Positions 22,772 to 34,480 of a DNA stretch of 64,000 bases are shown piece after piece. Below the pieces are notes generated by a model that was given only the letters and a program-made list of their open reading frames with translations, searched no databases and had not been told where the DNA came from. The number at the start of each line of letters is the position of its first letter. Position 1 is the stretch's first letter. Both the position numbers and the translations under genes were made by a program. The stretch comes from Ditylenchus dipsaci (lineage: Eukaryota > Nematoda > Chromadorea > Rhabditida > Anguinidae): the NCBI GenBank assembly GCA_004194705.1, contig SADC01000128.1, positions 62,001 through 126,000 on the forward strand. The letters are read 5' to 3'.

Positions 22772-23712
22772 CTGGCCAGTGTATATGACACTAGCGTCGG
22801 AAAAATCTCAAATCTAATTTATCTGGTTTCTTTGAATTACTTGTTCTCTAGTTTTTTGTATACTTTTCTCACGTGAGCTGTCTTGAGGATAAAAGCACTC
22901 TCAATCTTGCCAGAGATAGACATAAAAATAGATGTGTAGTGTGTCAGCCATAAAATTTAAGGCATAATTCCGTTCTAAGTCAATATTTTTATTATATTAT
23001 CTTCATCATTATAGAACCACAAAAATAAAGGCAATGATAGAATTTACAAACTGAAATGTAACAAATATGGCAGCAAAGGTGATATGAATTCAATTTAAAA
23101 GATTTTACGCGTATTTTTTGTGGAAAAAATAAAAAACAATGATTGAAAAAAAAACAATTAATTAATCATCAAATTTATTATCAATGAAACTACAATTGTT
23201 AACCCCCAAGTTGGAGGCCCCAACTCCCGACCAATTTTCTTAAAGTGATTCTTATTGTGTTTTTGGAGCTGGCGCTATCGGAGAATGAGCTACTAAAGTC
23301 TTGAGTTCGAGACACTAGATAGGCCAGCACACATTAGGCCGAACTTAGAGGGTCTAACCTTTCTCTTGCCGTGAAAAGACTTTTTTGCGGCTAAACACTT
23401 TTTTCTGGGGCAATTATTATTTTTGTCACATATTCACTCTGTTTAATTTACATTTTCGAAAAAACTGAGCGCTTTTTGACACAAAAAACCGGGTACTTTT
23501 CTGTTTTGTCTGAAAAAGTATTGCCCTATTTCTACCACTGAAATACGTTATTCTGCCACAGCGCCTGTTTTATTTCGCCGTGAAAAGTCGTTTTACAGCA
23601 AGAAAAAATATGCTGCAACAGAACTATTTTTACGGCAAGAAAAGGTTTGCCCAACTTAGAGCAGTGCTACAAACTAAAAAGGAAAACAAAGTTTTATCGA
23701 CAGTTAGTTTGG

Positions 23713-26700
23713 TCAGCAGTTGACTGGCTTTTCCTTTTTATCTAAATAGTACTGTCCCGCAGTACTCTTCATTTCCTCAAATTTGTTGGCGATTGGCTGC
23801 AGCTGAAGGATGAGTTGGGCACGTGCCTGAGCTGGTACACCATGCCTCTCACAGAATGGCATTATAGCTGTCCAGGCTGGAATATATTTAGCATACATCT
23901 TCAGGAACTCCACAAACAGCATTTGAATATGGTGGGATTGCTGAGCTGCTGGTGACACACTGAAAATACAGAAATTATTTTAGTCACACCTTTTTCCTGC
24001 AAACTATACTTGGCTGCAACTCGTGGATCACCATGTTCTAGCCTAACATTGGGTGCCCCTCTACCAGATGTCTGGTTGCTTTGTGCCACATAGTCAGCAA
24101 AGTTTTGGGCAGTTAACTGTGGGGCTGTTGTCAACGGGATCCAGAAAGTAACAATTGGGTCTGTGCCACTAGCTCTACCTCCACTGTTTTGCTGGCGTGT
24201 TTGCTCGGCTGGGTTGTTAGAGCAGCATTTTGCGGAGTCATTAATACAGGCATCTCACTTTCCAGGCTTCTAGTTAAGGTCTCAAGCTGCTCAATAGCAC
24301 AAGCAGGTGGACTGGTTCCCTTTCCATTGTCTGAAAAATTTCGATTGTAGAGTTTACTCAAGAAAAAACCGACACTTTTGTCGACCAGCGTGAGGTGCCG
24401 GTGTATCGGGGCAAGGTTTGCTGAATTTCTTTGTCGGCAAGCCAAATCAGGCTTATTCCAACTGCGGGCTTACTGCAGGCTTTACCGGGCTGCCGGTTAT
24501 AGAGAGTTAACTGTACAGTCAAGTCTCGATTTAACGAAACCCCGATTTAACGAAACTCTTGATTAACGAACCTTTTTTTGGTGGCTATTGGCCACCGATT
24601 AAATAAAATGACTAAAATAAGCTCTCGATTTAACGAAACCTTCGATTTAACGAACATTTTTGGCGGTCCCCAGGGGTTCGTTAAATCGAGACTTGACTGT
24701 ATTATAAATACAGTTGAACCTCAAGCAATGGCGGAATCGCAAGATTATGAAAAAATGACTGGTAAAACGGTAAGATTCGTGATTAGACTGACCAGTTAAT
24801 TTAGCAAATAACGCGAAAAATCGTGCTAAAATCGGGCCAGTCAAGGTGATGTCACAGACCTACGAGTAACCAACATAAAGTAGGCCTGACACTATTTTTT
24901 CACTCCGATTTCACAATACATTTTTTCGAACAGATCATTTTTACTCATCTAATATGGTTTCATATTTGATATTTGACTATTTTTTGGCTAGAATATGCCA
25001 TAAAAAATGAGAATCGCTACAGAATTAGACTAGATTCTGGAGGAAAATGTGGATTAAGAGACTCAAGTTAAGACCCCAACAACCTATTCTAAATCATTAT
25101 CATTGCTCTCACCTTCCGCCACGGCTAAGTTAGACGCCTCAACATTTTTGGGTAAACTGATAGCTGGGGAGACATCATGGTGGGCAATAGTTCATCCCCT
25201 TCACTCGCATCCAATTGCAGAGGGACCTCAACTGGAGAGACTTCTTTCTCTTCATCATCTGAGGATATCACGATCATATCTCCCAGCACTTTGGAGGCAG
25301 GAGATGGACGAGGCACAAATTGAAGGGCATCAGCCAGTGTGATAGGTTCTGAAGACGCTCTGTCGGAAGATGCTTTACGCTGCCTCTTTCTGGCTTATTG
25401 ACTGGCTTCTCGGATTGAAGTGGACTTTTCGTGTTGGGAGAACTATAGCTGTTCCAGTTGGCCTTGGTGCAATGGGTTGAGTAGCTGGGGATGGTCTTAC
25501 CATTTGCCGATTACCTAGATTGCCATTGAATACTTGTTGCTTTGATCTGCTATCTTCGCCTCAGCCAATTTCCAATCAGCCCTGTACTTGTTGAGTTGAT
25601 CATTTGCGGTGTCGATTAGTTGGTTGAGGAGTTCCTTCTCCTCAGTCCACCGAACTTGTTTAAGTTGCATGGCTTGGCGATCTGAAAATAGTTAGTTTAG
25701 AACAGGGTATTTCAATTTGAGACCGAAATCCTTTTTATTTTTGAGGTTTTACGTCAAATCTTTTTTGTCGGTGCTCAAAAATCAATAAGCCTTGGAAAAT
25801 GGCATTTTTTGACAAAAAAATGCCCAAATTGCACTTTTTGGCCAAATGTACTGTTTTCTAAGTTTTGAGTTTGCAACCCTGGTTAGTAGGATTGAGATGG
25901 TTTACATAGTCTGCAATAACTGTGAAAAAGAAATGTGAACTCACCTTCTAGGAGCAATGCATTATTCTGCTTGTACTCAGCACACACTTCTTTCAACTCC
26001 TGCTGCAATTGGGCACTTTTCTCCATCTAAATGAACACAAATAAATATGTTCAATTAAAATTCTTGACTCTACTATAGAATACCTCTCTACCCCCCCCCC
26101 CCCCCAAAATCCGACCTTTTAAAACTTAAGTAAAAGTACTCAAATTTATGTCCCAGACCCCCGAAAATGTGCGCAAACTCTTCATTAGTCACAACTTCCG
26201 TACGCTGCCTACCCCAAGCCTAGGGCTAAGCCTAAACTTGTTGTTGCAAGGGTAGTTACAGCATTTTTAAAAGGTCGGATTTTTTGGGGAGGGGGGGGGG
26301 GTTATTCTATAGTAGCGCCAATTCTTCTTTTTTCTCTTTTTTTGGCGCTCAACTTGGAAATTGTCATAAAATTATTCCTCCAACAAAAAAATTATAGTTG
26401 TTGTCATATTGTTATCAAGAAACAATAAATTTTTTAATACTATATAATGAAGCCGATTAGCACCCTAGAACTGCACATGTTTCAAAGCAGGAAAAAAGTT
26501 ATGGTCATTTTCGAGTGAGCGGTCAAAATAGACGCCTAAATAACTTGTCGCATATAACTTTTGAGATGCTATGAAGAGTATTCATTATGAATATTTTTCT
26601 ACTAGGAACAGCAGGCGCCTATCGGCGCCTCTATCGTATTTTGAAATTTCAATTAATATTAATCCGTCACATACCCTCATGATCACTCCCTCCTCCCTCC

Positions 26701-29700
26701 TGGCTACCCTCTTCTTGGAACCCTTTTTGCCGACAAATTTTTCGCTCACCCTCCTTCTCGGATACTTCCTGGTGGTGAGAATTATCGAGGTAGTTCGAGC
26801 CCCATATTGCTGATCGGGGGATACCCACGTAGTTCGGGCGCCACCTCTGGTTGTGGGTATCCACGTGGTTCGGGCACGAAATTGGTTCGGGTACCTTTCT
26901 GGTGATTGGGCACCATTCTGGTGCTTGTGAACACAAAAATCAACCCTCAATCCAGACTTTAATCCACCACTTCCAATTTAGAGGGCACGATTTTTTAGAA
27001 TTTATTTCAATTATACGTGTTCGTGCTTAAAAGAAAAACTATGATGTTTCAGTTGAATGTTCCGGAAAATATCTGGTAAAAATTTAGCAAAATGGCTAAA
27101 AATTGGGTAATAAGTCAAAAGTGGCGACCCATCACCCACACATGCCAAATACTATATAGAGATTTTGGGTTAGAGAGCATAAGCTCCCTGGGCACTTCAG
27201 GCAGAAAATTGACGTTTGTTGACCTCTTTTTTTTCAAATACTTTCAAAATTCCATCTTTCACACCCCCGTTATCAGTTTCATAAAAATTATCCGCGTCAT
27301 TCATACGTAAATTATACGCTATACGTAAAGCTATACTAAATTAACTACACATTGCTGCAGATGTTCTGGTGTTAGACTAAAAGCATCAGTGTTGCTACCT
27401 GTCTCAATAGTGCTGACTTGAGCTTTCTAAATATAGCAAAAGTAAATCACAGCCAAAAATCACTGCTATTACCTTAGTTGCCAGTTTCTCCTTGACCCTT
27501 CTATGCTTGGCCATCCATTGAGCAGCCTCTTGTTCAGCTTGGCAACACTTTCATTGGCCAGCTTTAGTTGGCGATCTTTGGCCGCCGACTTTTTGCTGGT
27601 CTCCCCGATGCTGGTCATCCAGTGGCGAATGCGATCCATAGCTGTTCTGCAGGCTTTTTCCTTGCTGTCTAGTTTGGATTGAATATCTTCACTGGCTGAT
27701 TGCCCACATCTCAATGACTCTAACTCAGATTTCAATTCACAAATAGTCTGCTCCAATTGCTGCGTTGAATTTTCCCGTCTTCCAGTCTAACCACCTGCTC
27801 CTGGCTGCCCTTTAGCTCTTCCTTAATTTGATCTAATTGGGTTTGAAGTGCCTGGTTGTGAGTCTCCATCTGGCCGAGTTGGTTGGCGTGCTGCAGTCGG
27901 ATGCGGTCAATTCTTTGCGATTTTTCTCGCTTCAACTGCCTTATGAGAGATTAGCGTTGGTTAGGGTAAGATGGTTGACTTCCTTGTCCTCAGTTCCAAT
28001 TTGCTGCCAAGTGACTGCAGCTGACTGTGGTGTTGGTGGTCTTGTTGCTTGAACTTGTCGACCCACTCCGATCTGCACCTCTCCCAATCTTTGAGCTTTT
28101 CTTGGAGATGTAGAATTTGGTTGTACAGCCGCTGGATGGTCTGGTCTTTAGTCTCAGGCTGAGGTTGCTAAATTTAGGGATGAATATAATTTATTAGAAG
28201 GTTTTATATAAAATGCCTCCCAATAAAATTTTTGTCTGATTTTTTTGACTGCATGACCGTATTTCCATCACGACTCAGAATGAACACCCAGTTATTCTTA
28301 CTCATTATTAGACCTCCCGAATTAACTGTAAAATTTCTTGAGCAATTTACGAGAAATTCTATAGTTAATTCAGTGGGCAATGACGACTTTCTAATTCGAC
28401 TCAGTTTGACACCCAGCAAATTAACTGTAGAATATCTTGTGTGATATACTAAAAATTCTACAGTTGATTGGTGAGTCTTGTTTGATTCCGAGTTAGTGAT
28501 TGGTCATTCGAAGTCGTATCTAAAAAATAGTCAAATAGACAAATTGCTTTTTTTTAAACAAAGATGTTGGTCAAGCAAGTTTAGGTTTAAAAAAGTCCAC
28601 CTGGTTGCTATTGGGTCGTGTGCCATATGCTTGGTTGAAGCCATTGTTTCCAGCACAGTCTAACAGTGGTGGACTGAATGTGTGAGTTGCTTCCTGTTGT
28701 TCACAATCTAGCTTCTGATCACTCTGCAAATATACTTTTGGTTAAACATATAATATGCTGATAAATAAATATTCCATCTTTGTTAACAAATTTCAGACTT
28801 AAATGTGGCATTTCAGTTATATCACGGTTTCAGGCTGTCTTTTTGAAAAAATTTGTATTTTTCCGTGACTCAATTTTTTTTATTTGCTAAATTTTAAGCT
28901 CACATATTTTTTTCGCATAAAAATAGCACTAAACCAAAAGGACCTCTTTTCGAAAAAAAAAGACCAAATGTATTTTTAAACAACGGCTTCTTTGTAAATT
29001 TTTTCATTAGAAAACCCTGAACCATAAAAATGTATATTTTAGTATAAATTTAATTTTTTTGGAATGACATTTAATTTAATCTCAATCGACATTATTGTAT
29101 TAAAAGTTAAGCAAAACGCCAAGTTTGTCTTAAAAAGCGCCACTTGCAGTGTTTGAGTAAAATTATTAGGTTTGGTGCTAGTACAGTTGACTTTCTGTAT
29201 TCTATGTGCTTGCTGTTCGATCATCTTTCAATTTTTTGAGCAATTCACTCTTTTATTCATCTATTTTTTTGGCTCTACCTGGCTGGGATAATAATTGTTT
29301 CATAATTAACTTGTTTGGTAAAAGTCAGGTTTGCCAAGTAATTAAATTGATCAATAATTGACTGGTAAAAAAATCAATTTGATTTAAAACCGCTTTGAGA
29401 CAATAATGGTTAATTAGAAAAAATTAGGGTGCTGAAATGACCGGACATTTATATTTTGGACATATGTCCGGACATATGTCCGGACATTTATGGACATATG
29501 TCCAAAATTCGGACACTTATACAACCAAACTTTATTCAAAAAATTCCAATTAACGATACATTAATCGTTCATAGATACATCAAATTCATTTAAAATTGAA
29601 TCTTTTTACTCAGTTTCCAATTCTATTTCTTCCACCGCTTGCTCCAGTCGCATTGGCTTAGGTTTTGCTTTGGATACCGTCTGGGTGGTCTAAATTTACA

Positions 29701-32700
29701 ATTTATTGCTACCGCACCTGGTTCTGAAACTCTTAATTCATAGTCTTTTGAAAACCTAGGGCTGAAAAAAAGGAACAAAACAGAGAAGATACCTGAGGAC
29801 GTAAAATCCGCGGATTTTATCCCTATTCTCGCATTTAATGCGGTGGTTATTGATACCGGTCCTGGTTCTGGAACTTTTAAGTAGTTCGAGCATCCACGTG
29901 GTTTGGGTACTATCTATGAGGTATTGGGTAGCTTCTAGGTGGTTTGGGACCCATCCAAATGATTCGGGTAACTTACAGTTGGTTTGAGTAATATCCATTG
30001 CTTTGGGTACCATCTAGGTGGTCTAAATTTACAATACTAGTGAAAGTTTCAATAAATTATATTTTTCTTTTGTCATTTTCAATCTTAAAATAAAAATCAG
30101 AAAGAGTAGCAAAACAACTGCAAAAAAAATTGTGTAACAATCTCATTTATATATGTCCGATTTCAATAAGGCGGACATTTTGCAGGACATATGTCCATAA
30201 ATGTCCGGACATATGTCCGGACATATGTTCATTCAGCAACCCTAGAAAAAAGGTTTAGCTTAAATTTCTTTCATAAATATGCGAACAAATCACATCTGAA
30301 AATTGTGGCTCTATCCCGTTAGCGCCCGAATTGTTGCGCCAAAAATCGTTATAGCAAAAACCGTTGCATTTTAATTAATTAGCTTGCTACATATGGTTTT
30401 TCTAAGTAATTTCGTGAATATTCTCATTTACAAGTTAATACTCAAATTGAAGCCAGAAAGACGGGCTACATTTCAAGCATATGGTTGTAAATGACCATAT
30501 CTGCAAAATTTACTAAAAACTCCAAAAGTTCTCAAAAAAGTCCAGAATTCCGGAAATTTTGGAGTTTTTAGTAAATTTTGCAGATGTGGTCATTTACAAC
30601 CTTATGCTCAAAATGTAGCCCGTTTCTCTGGCATCAATTTGAGTAGTAACTTGTAAATGACAATATCCACGAAACTACTTAGAAAAACGATATGTAGCAA
30701 GCTAATTAATTAAAAATGTAACGGTTTTGGCTGTAACGATTCTTGGCGCAAATAATTTGGGCGCTAACGGGGTAGAGCCAAAATTGTACACAGTAACAAT
30801 CATACTGAATTCCGTCGCCTTACGGACACAGCTACATAAACACAGCTACATGAACAAGTCAATAAAAACTGCAATGCGGGTAGTTAACCCATTATTTATC
30901 GAGTATATAAATAGCCAACTATTATTGTCTCAAAGCGGTTTTAAATCAAATTGATTTTTTTACCAGTCAATTATTGATCAATTTAATTACTTGGCAAACC
31001 TGACTTTTACCAAACAAGTTAATTATGAAACAATTATTATCCCAGCCAGGTAGAGCCATTTTTTTGGCAGTGTTTTAAATAATATTCTGATTTTTTTCAA
31101 ATATATGCTTGTTTTTCAGACCGTCTTGTTGCAGGATGGTCTTGAGCGTCTATGTTTCACTTTTTTTGTATAGGAAATATGTTTAAAGGGGCATGCCCGC
31201 GCTAATATAGGCTGGTGTCCGGGAACGCAAATCTTTTTTCTACCCATTCAACATCTGCACAGATTTTTTAACTTGGTTCTAACAAAACTTTACCTGAAAT
31301 ATCATTCTAGGCCTTGTTTTGTAAGAAACCAAGTAAAAAAACAGTACAGATGTTTTATGATTAGGAAAAAATACAAATTCCTGATCACCACCTTATATTA
31401 GCGTGGGCATGCTTCTTCAAACATGTTTGCTATTTGAAAAAAAGTAAAACAGAGACGCTCAAGTCCATCCTACGACTGAAGCAACAAGACGGTCTAAAAA
31501 AAAAAAATCTTGAAAAAAAAGTTCAAAACAGTTTGAAAACCGACACCTTTTCAAGCCTGAGATAATGTTAGATATATAAGTATTGCCTATCCCAAATATT
31601 TTGCAGATCTCTTTGTTGAAGTCGAACCCTCTCTAAAAAAGGCCTCTTCTCCTTGACTACTTATATCTCAGCCCAGAAACAGCATTTTGCAAATTTGCAT
31701 TTGTCGTTTTTTCAATTGCTACAAGCTGTGTTCTTTTCACGTTTTTGATTTCAAGTTGAGCACCTACAATTTTAAGATCGACCGGAAATTTTCTGAATAA
31801 AAAAAATTCGGCGCTAGTATAGAATACCCCCCCCCCCAAATCCAACTTTTTAAAATTGCCGTAACTACCCTTGCAAACAACAACTCTAGGCTTAGCCCTT
31901 AGGCTTGGGGGTAGGCCAGCGTACGGAAGTTGTGACTAACAGAGAGTTTACGCATATTTTCCGAGGTCTGGGTCATAAATTTGGGCAGTCTTTACTTAAG
32001 TTTTAGAAGGAAAGACTTTTGGGTGGGGGGGGGGGTGGGGTGTATTCTATACTATGGTCAAAAATTCTTAATTTGCTTGCTGTTTTTCAAAAAGATTCAA
32101 AGTTTTGCGGAAAAAGTGACTTTTTTGATTAACTGGCAATTTTTCTCTATAAATCATATCTTAATTTTCCTGCTACTTTTTAATTGCAGAATGAGAGAAT
32201 ACAATCAAAGTCACTAATATTTGCTGAAAAAATTGGAATTTAACTACTGGTTGTTTGGCTAGGAGTCATTCAAAAAGTTGCTGCTTATCCTTTTCGAAAA
32301 CATATCAGACAACATTTTTAGATAAAAAAAATTGATGACCTTTTTACTATCGGCATCTTCTTCTCCATCACTAATGTCCATGGGTAAGCATTCAGATGAA
32401 GTATGGGATGGCTTAGTTTGAGTAGATTGTGTGCTGAGCTTCTGAGGATCGGATACTGAACATACACCTAAATTTTTTGTGTAGTATCATAGCTCATCTA
32501 TTTTTAACATACTTTAGATATTTTGTCTATTCACTATTTAATACAGATTTTATTCATTAAAAAATTACGAAACGAAATTTTATTACTTTTTGCTCGATTC
32601 CAAAAATCTAGCAGTCACAACAAGAGATGTATAATCTTGTATTTTACCTTCACTCCAGAGTTGTACATGACTCCTAGTCTTGATCAACTGAGCTTTTGAT

Positions 32701-33541
32701 CTTGTTTTCATCATTCTTTTTTTTGGATCTCGGTGATATGGCTCTTTTTGCTTTTTCACAATACCATGCCTTTTCAATTTTGGCTCTTTTAGGCATTTGC
32801 CTCTTTTTACCTTTTCACAATCAAATATTTCACAATATTTCACTGATTCTTTTTTTCGAGCAACCATAAAAATATTGGTTTTTGACCAAGAGCTAATATG
32901 CCTATTTCAACTAATTTTTTTAACAGTGCCAAATTTTTGAAGTGCTCGAACAAATTCCTTCTCTAGGCCACAATTTCGAACTATGCCTAGTGCATAGGCT
33001 AGGCCGGCGTGTCATTATTATCAATGTATACTTCCTCTGTTCTTAGATACTTTTTATGTGCAACTACAAAAACCTTATAGGTGGCCATATTCATGGTTGG
33101 CCAGCACAGGTAAGTGGCACAGAGAAAGTACCGGGTCACAAAATAACAAAAATTAAAAAATCATGTGAACTGTGCATAAGTGCAGGTACATAACAGTACT
33201 ATTATAGCTATAAAGAAGTGATTTTTTTCCGGCATCTGAGTGAAATCAGCATTCAGGAGCTTTTAACAAGCGATCTCAGAGTAAGATTTATCTGAAAAAC
33301 AAGAGTTAAGAACTTATCTCAACTCTTGTCCTGAGTGCCAGATTTTTGAAAATCGGAGCAAAAAAACCGAAAAAAAGCGTTGAAAAATAACGAACTGAAG
33401 ATTAAAATTAAGAGTTTTTAAAATCGTTAAACAAAATCGAAACCGACCTCTAGCAATTGATCTTTCACGGTGCAACCGAGGATCCATGAGCTTTGATGCA
33501 CTTATAGCAACATTTGCACCACTTATTTGATATCCAGACAT
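23713..33541 (-). CDS. Duplicated coiled-coil/SIM protein gene, left copy (9 exons)
   Basis: Family not recognised. Exons: 33,448-33,541; 32,340-32,467; 28,601-28,723; 27,473-28,167; 27,349-27,426; 25,945-26,026; 25,113-25,681; 23,990-24,330; 23,713-23,959; all GT-AG with matching phases in both copies. It starts MSGYQISGANVA. Exon 2 has an acidic MDISDGEEDAD. Exon 4 (about 230 residues) is a long heptad-type coiled coil rich in Q, E, K and L (KLEQTICELKSELESL). Exons 6-7 continue the coil, then give a basic KPRKRQRK signal and a hydrophobic-acidic MIVISSDDEEKEV typical of SUMO-interacting motifs. The C-terminal exon (MLFVEFLKMYAKYIPAW...) looks like a small helical domain and ends PVNC. The total is about 780 residues. 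Several one-base homopolymer differences shift the frame, some shared with the right copy (near 28,005; near 25,180) and some private. This suggests a nuclear, SUMO-linked scaffold role, but that is inference only. Confidence 0.72.
24360..24514. mobile_element. TA-type element end shared by both arms
   Basis: CGTGAGGTGCCGGTGTATCG...GGGCTGCCGGTTATAGAGAG then TTAACTG. The right arm has the same sequence as a complement, split by an insertion (59,846-59,907 and 60,899-60,962). Words CCGGTTATAG and CCGGTGTATCGG match the terminal-word design, so this element predates the duplication. Confidence 0.55.
24516..24699. mobile_element. 184-bp scaffold I MITE, word TTTAACGAAACC
   Basis: Ends CAGTCAAGTCTCGATTTAAC and GTTAAATCGAGACTTGACTG, TA on both sides. 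Direct copies of CGATTTAACGAAAC sit near both ends, and the box GGCGGTCCCCAGGGGTTCG precedes the right end. The right arm has the empty site with a single TA (about 59,848), so this jumped in after the arms separated. Confidence 0.9.
26070..26319. mobile_element. Element with TACTATAGAATA ends, left arm intron 5
   Basis: Inverted ends CTACTATAGAATACC and TTATTCTATAGTAGCGCC, then runs of C or G, then TCCGACCTTTTAAAA and its complement. Interior: TCACAACTTCCGTACGCTG and AAGCCTAGGGC. The same element lies in the equivalent intron of the right arm (58,223-58,475). Confidence 0.7.
26660..26935. repeat. GTGGTTCGGGTA word array, left arm only
   Basis: Iterated GTAGTTCGGGCGCC, ACGTGGTTCGGG and TGGTTCGGGTACC with GGTATCCACG spacers, over about 130 bp inside intron 5 of the left gene copy. 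It is not seen at the matching place in the right arm. Confidence 0.45.
29425..30244. mobile_element. Nested hAT-like element with GGACATATGTCC words
   Basis: Ends TAGGGTGCTGAAATGA and TTCAGCAACCCTA, flanked by GAAAAAAT/GAAAAAAG. The palindromic word CGGACATATGTCCG is repeated three or four times at each end. The centre contains a GGTGGTTTGGGTACC word array (29,880-30,020). Confidence 0.75.
30307..30779. mobile_element. Nested TIR element (8-bp TSD AAAATTGT)
   Basis: AAAATTGT flanks both sides (30,299-30,306 and 30,780-30,787). The long TIRs start GGCTCTATCCCGTTAGCGCC, and the word pair GTTAGCGCCC / GTTACAGCC is iterated. The termini resemble the host 1.8-kb element (GGCTCTACC) in which it sits. 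Confidence 0.85.
31187..31420. mobile_element. TTAA-flanked MITE with AGGGGCATGCCCGCG ends
   Basis: The left end AGGGGCATGCCCGCGCTAAT follows TTAA at 31,183. The right end is a worn complement (ATTAGCGTGGGCATGC). AGGG termini and TTAA fit the Kolobok type. The right arm keeps one end (about 54,250-54,282). Confidence 0.55.
31810..32057. mobile_element. TACTATAGAATA-type element in left arm intron 2
   Basis: Begins GGCGCTAGTATAGAATACCC and ends GTATTCTATACTATGGTC. C or G runs and the GTACGGAAGTTGTGACTAA interior are shared with 26,070. A counterpart lies at 53,512-53,760 in the right arm, so it predates the duplication. Confidence 0.65.
32583..32985 (-). pseudogene. Possible extra exon or relic ORF in intron 1 of the duplicated gene
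   Basis: The left arm reads a basic 94-residue frame (MVARKKESVKYCEIFDCEK...ARFLESSKK). Upstream of it, about 32,900-32,985, another stretch reads like protein (GLEKEFVRALQKFGTVKK). In the right arm the matching sequence (52,565-52,970) has a different set of indels, so neither copy keeps one long frame. It could be an alternative exon, a relic transposon ORF or chance. I do not recognise it. Confidence 0.3.
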
Positions 33542-33599
33542 CTTATTATTTTGAGAACTGTGGATAGTGCAGAACACAATTAATAGTCAGAAGAGCTTG

Positions 33600-33760
33600 A
33601 AAATGCAGGTCAAACATAAATATAGTAACAAAAACAACTGCAAATGAGCTCTGCAGTCAATACTCCTTGCATATATAGCAGCAAGCTGATAAAAAGCCAC
33701 CAATGCCCATAAGACACATGGTAAGCTTTGATTGGCTGACCTCTGAGATGTGGGCGGGAA
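33600..33760 (-). promoter_or_regulatory. TATA plus CCAAT promoter of the left gene copy
   Basis: On the - strand, a TATATAT box (33,671-33,677) is preceded by a CCAAT-type site about 20-30 bp further upstream, then the CCAAT of CAGCCAATCAAAGC (33,731-33,735). The same arrangement is kept at 51,815-51,878, about 130 bp upstream of the right copy's ATG. Confidence 0.6.
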
Positions 33761-33999
33761 GTTGGCGTCTGTTCCTGACATGGGCGGTTCATACTGAAGC
33801 TTTCATTTAAAATAAAATGCCCTTGCCTTTTGTTGATGTGAATCAGTCGTGTTGAGACAATAATGTGTTTGAAACATAATTTCTGAAATATTTCAAATAA
33901 CAAATAATATGTGAATAAAAGTTTAACTTCACATAAGAAATAAAGATTTCTGTTGTTATCCATATTGAATCTTATCTGATGTGGTGAAATCTAATTAAT

Positions 34000-34480
34000 A
34001 TCTAGACTAAATTAAATATATCATATTTACACTATTTCGCTCCTAATCAACGCTTTAGTGCGTTTTCCCATTTGTTTTCATAAACAAAAGCTAATAAAGG
34101 CCTGAAAAAAGTTATGGGGTTAACGAAAACATTATTGAGAAACTTCAAACAACCACTTGAAACTCAAAATCAGAATTTAAGATCATTTTTCTTTCTTCCA
34201 AAAATCAAAAAAGCATTTATAACATAAATTGCACAAAAAGTAGAGGTATTTTCTGCAAAAGTGGAATTTCCAGCAAAAGTTGAATGACGTTACGATTTCT
34301 ACACCTTTAAAATGCAATTTTTTCAGTGTCAGCTGATCAAAAAATGATATTTGTAGTCACTCTTGTACCAACTTTAAATTTTAATAACACATTCGAGTAT
34401 TTTAAGTTTTTTCGTGTTTGATTTTTTTATATTTTTTTAAAGCAAAAAGAAGGATGAATATGGTTGTACTTGTGTGCCGC
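34000..34480. other. AT-rich gene-free stretch
   Basis: Partly shared with the right arm (ACATTCGAGTATTT at 34,388; complement near 49,527). No gene. Confidence 0.3.

Larger units (their letters stand above)
29271..31057. mobile_element. 1.8-kb hairpin element, private to the left arm (8-bp TSD ATTTTTTT)
   Basis: TIRs of about 150 bp start GGCTCTACCTGGCTGGGATA. ATTTTTTT flanks both ends (29,263-29,270 and 31,058-31,065). The right arm at about 54,378-54,402 shows the uninterrupted site with one copy, direct proof of insertion after the arms diverged. Two further elements are nested inside (29,425 and 30,307). No coding region. Confidence 0.9.

Noticed and set aside
26585..26950. A 121-codon protein on the - strand
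   Set aside because: It reads the GTGGTTCGGGTA word array and flanking intron. It is open on overlapping frames, which is typical of a repeat without stops.
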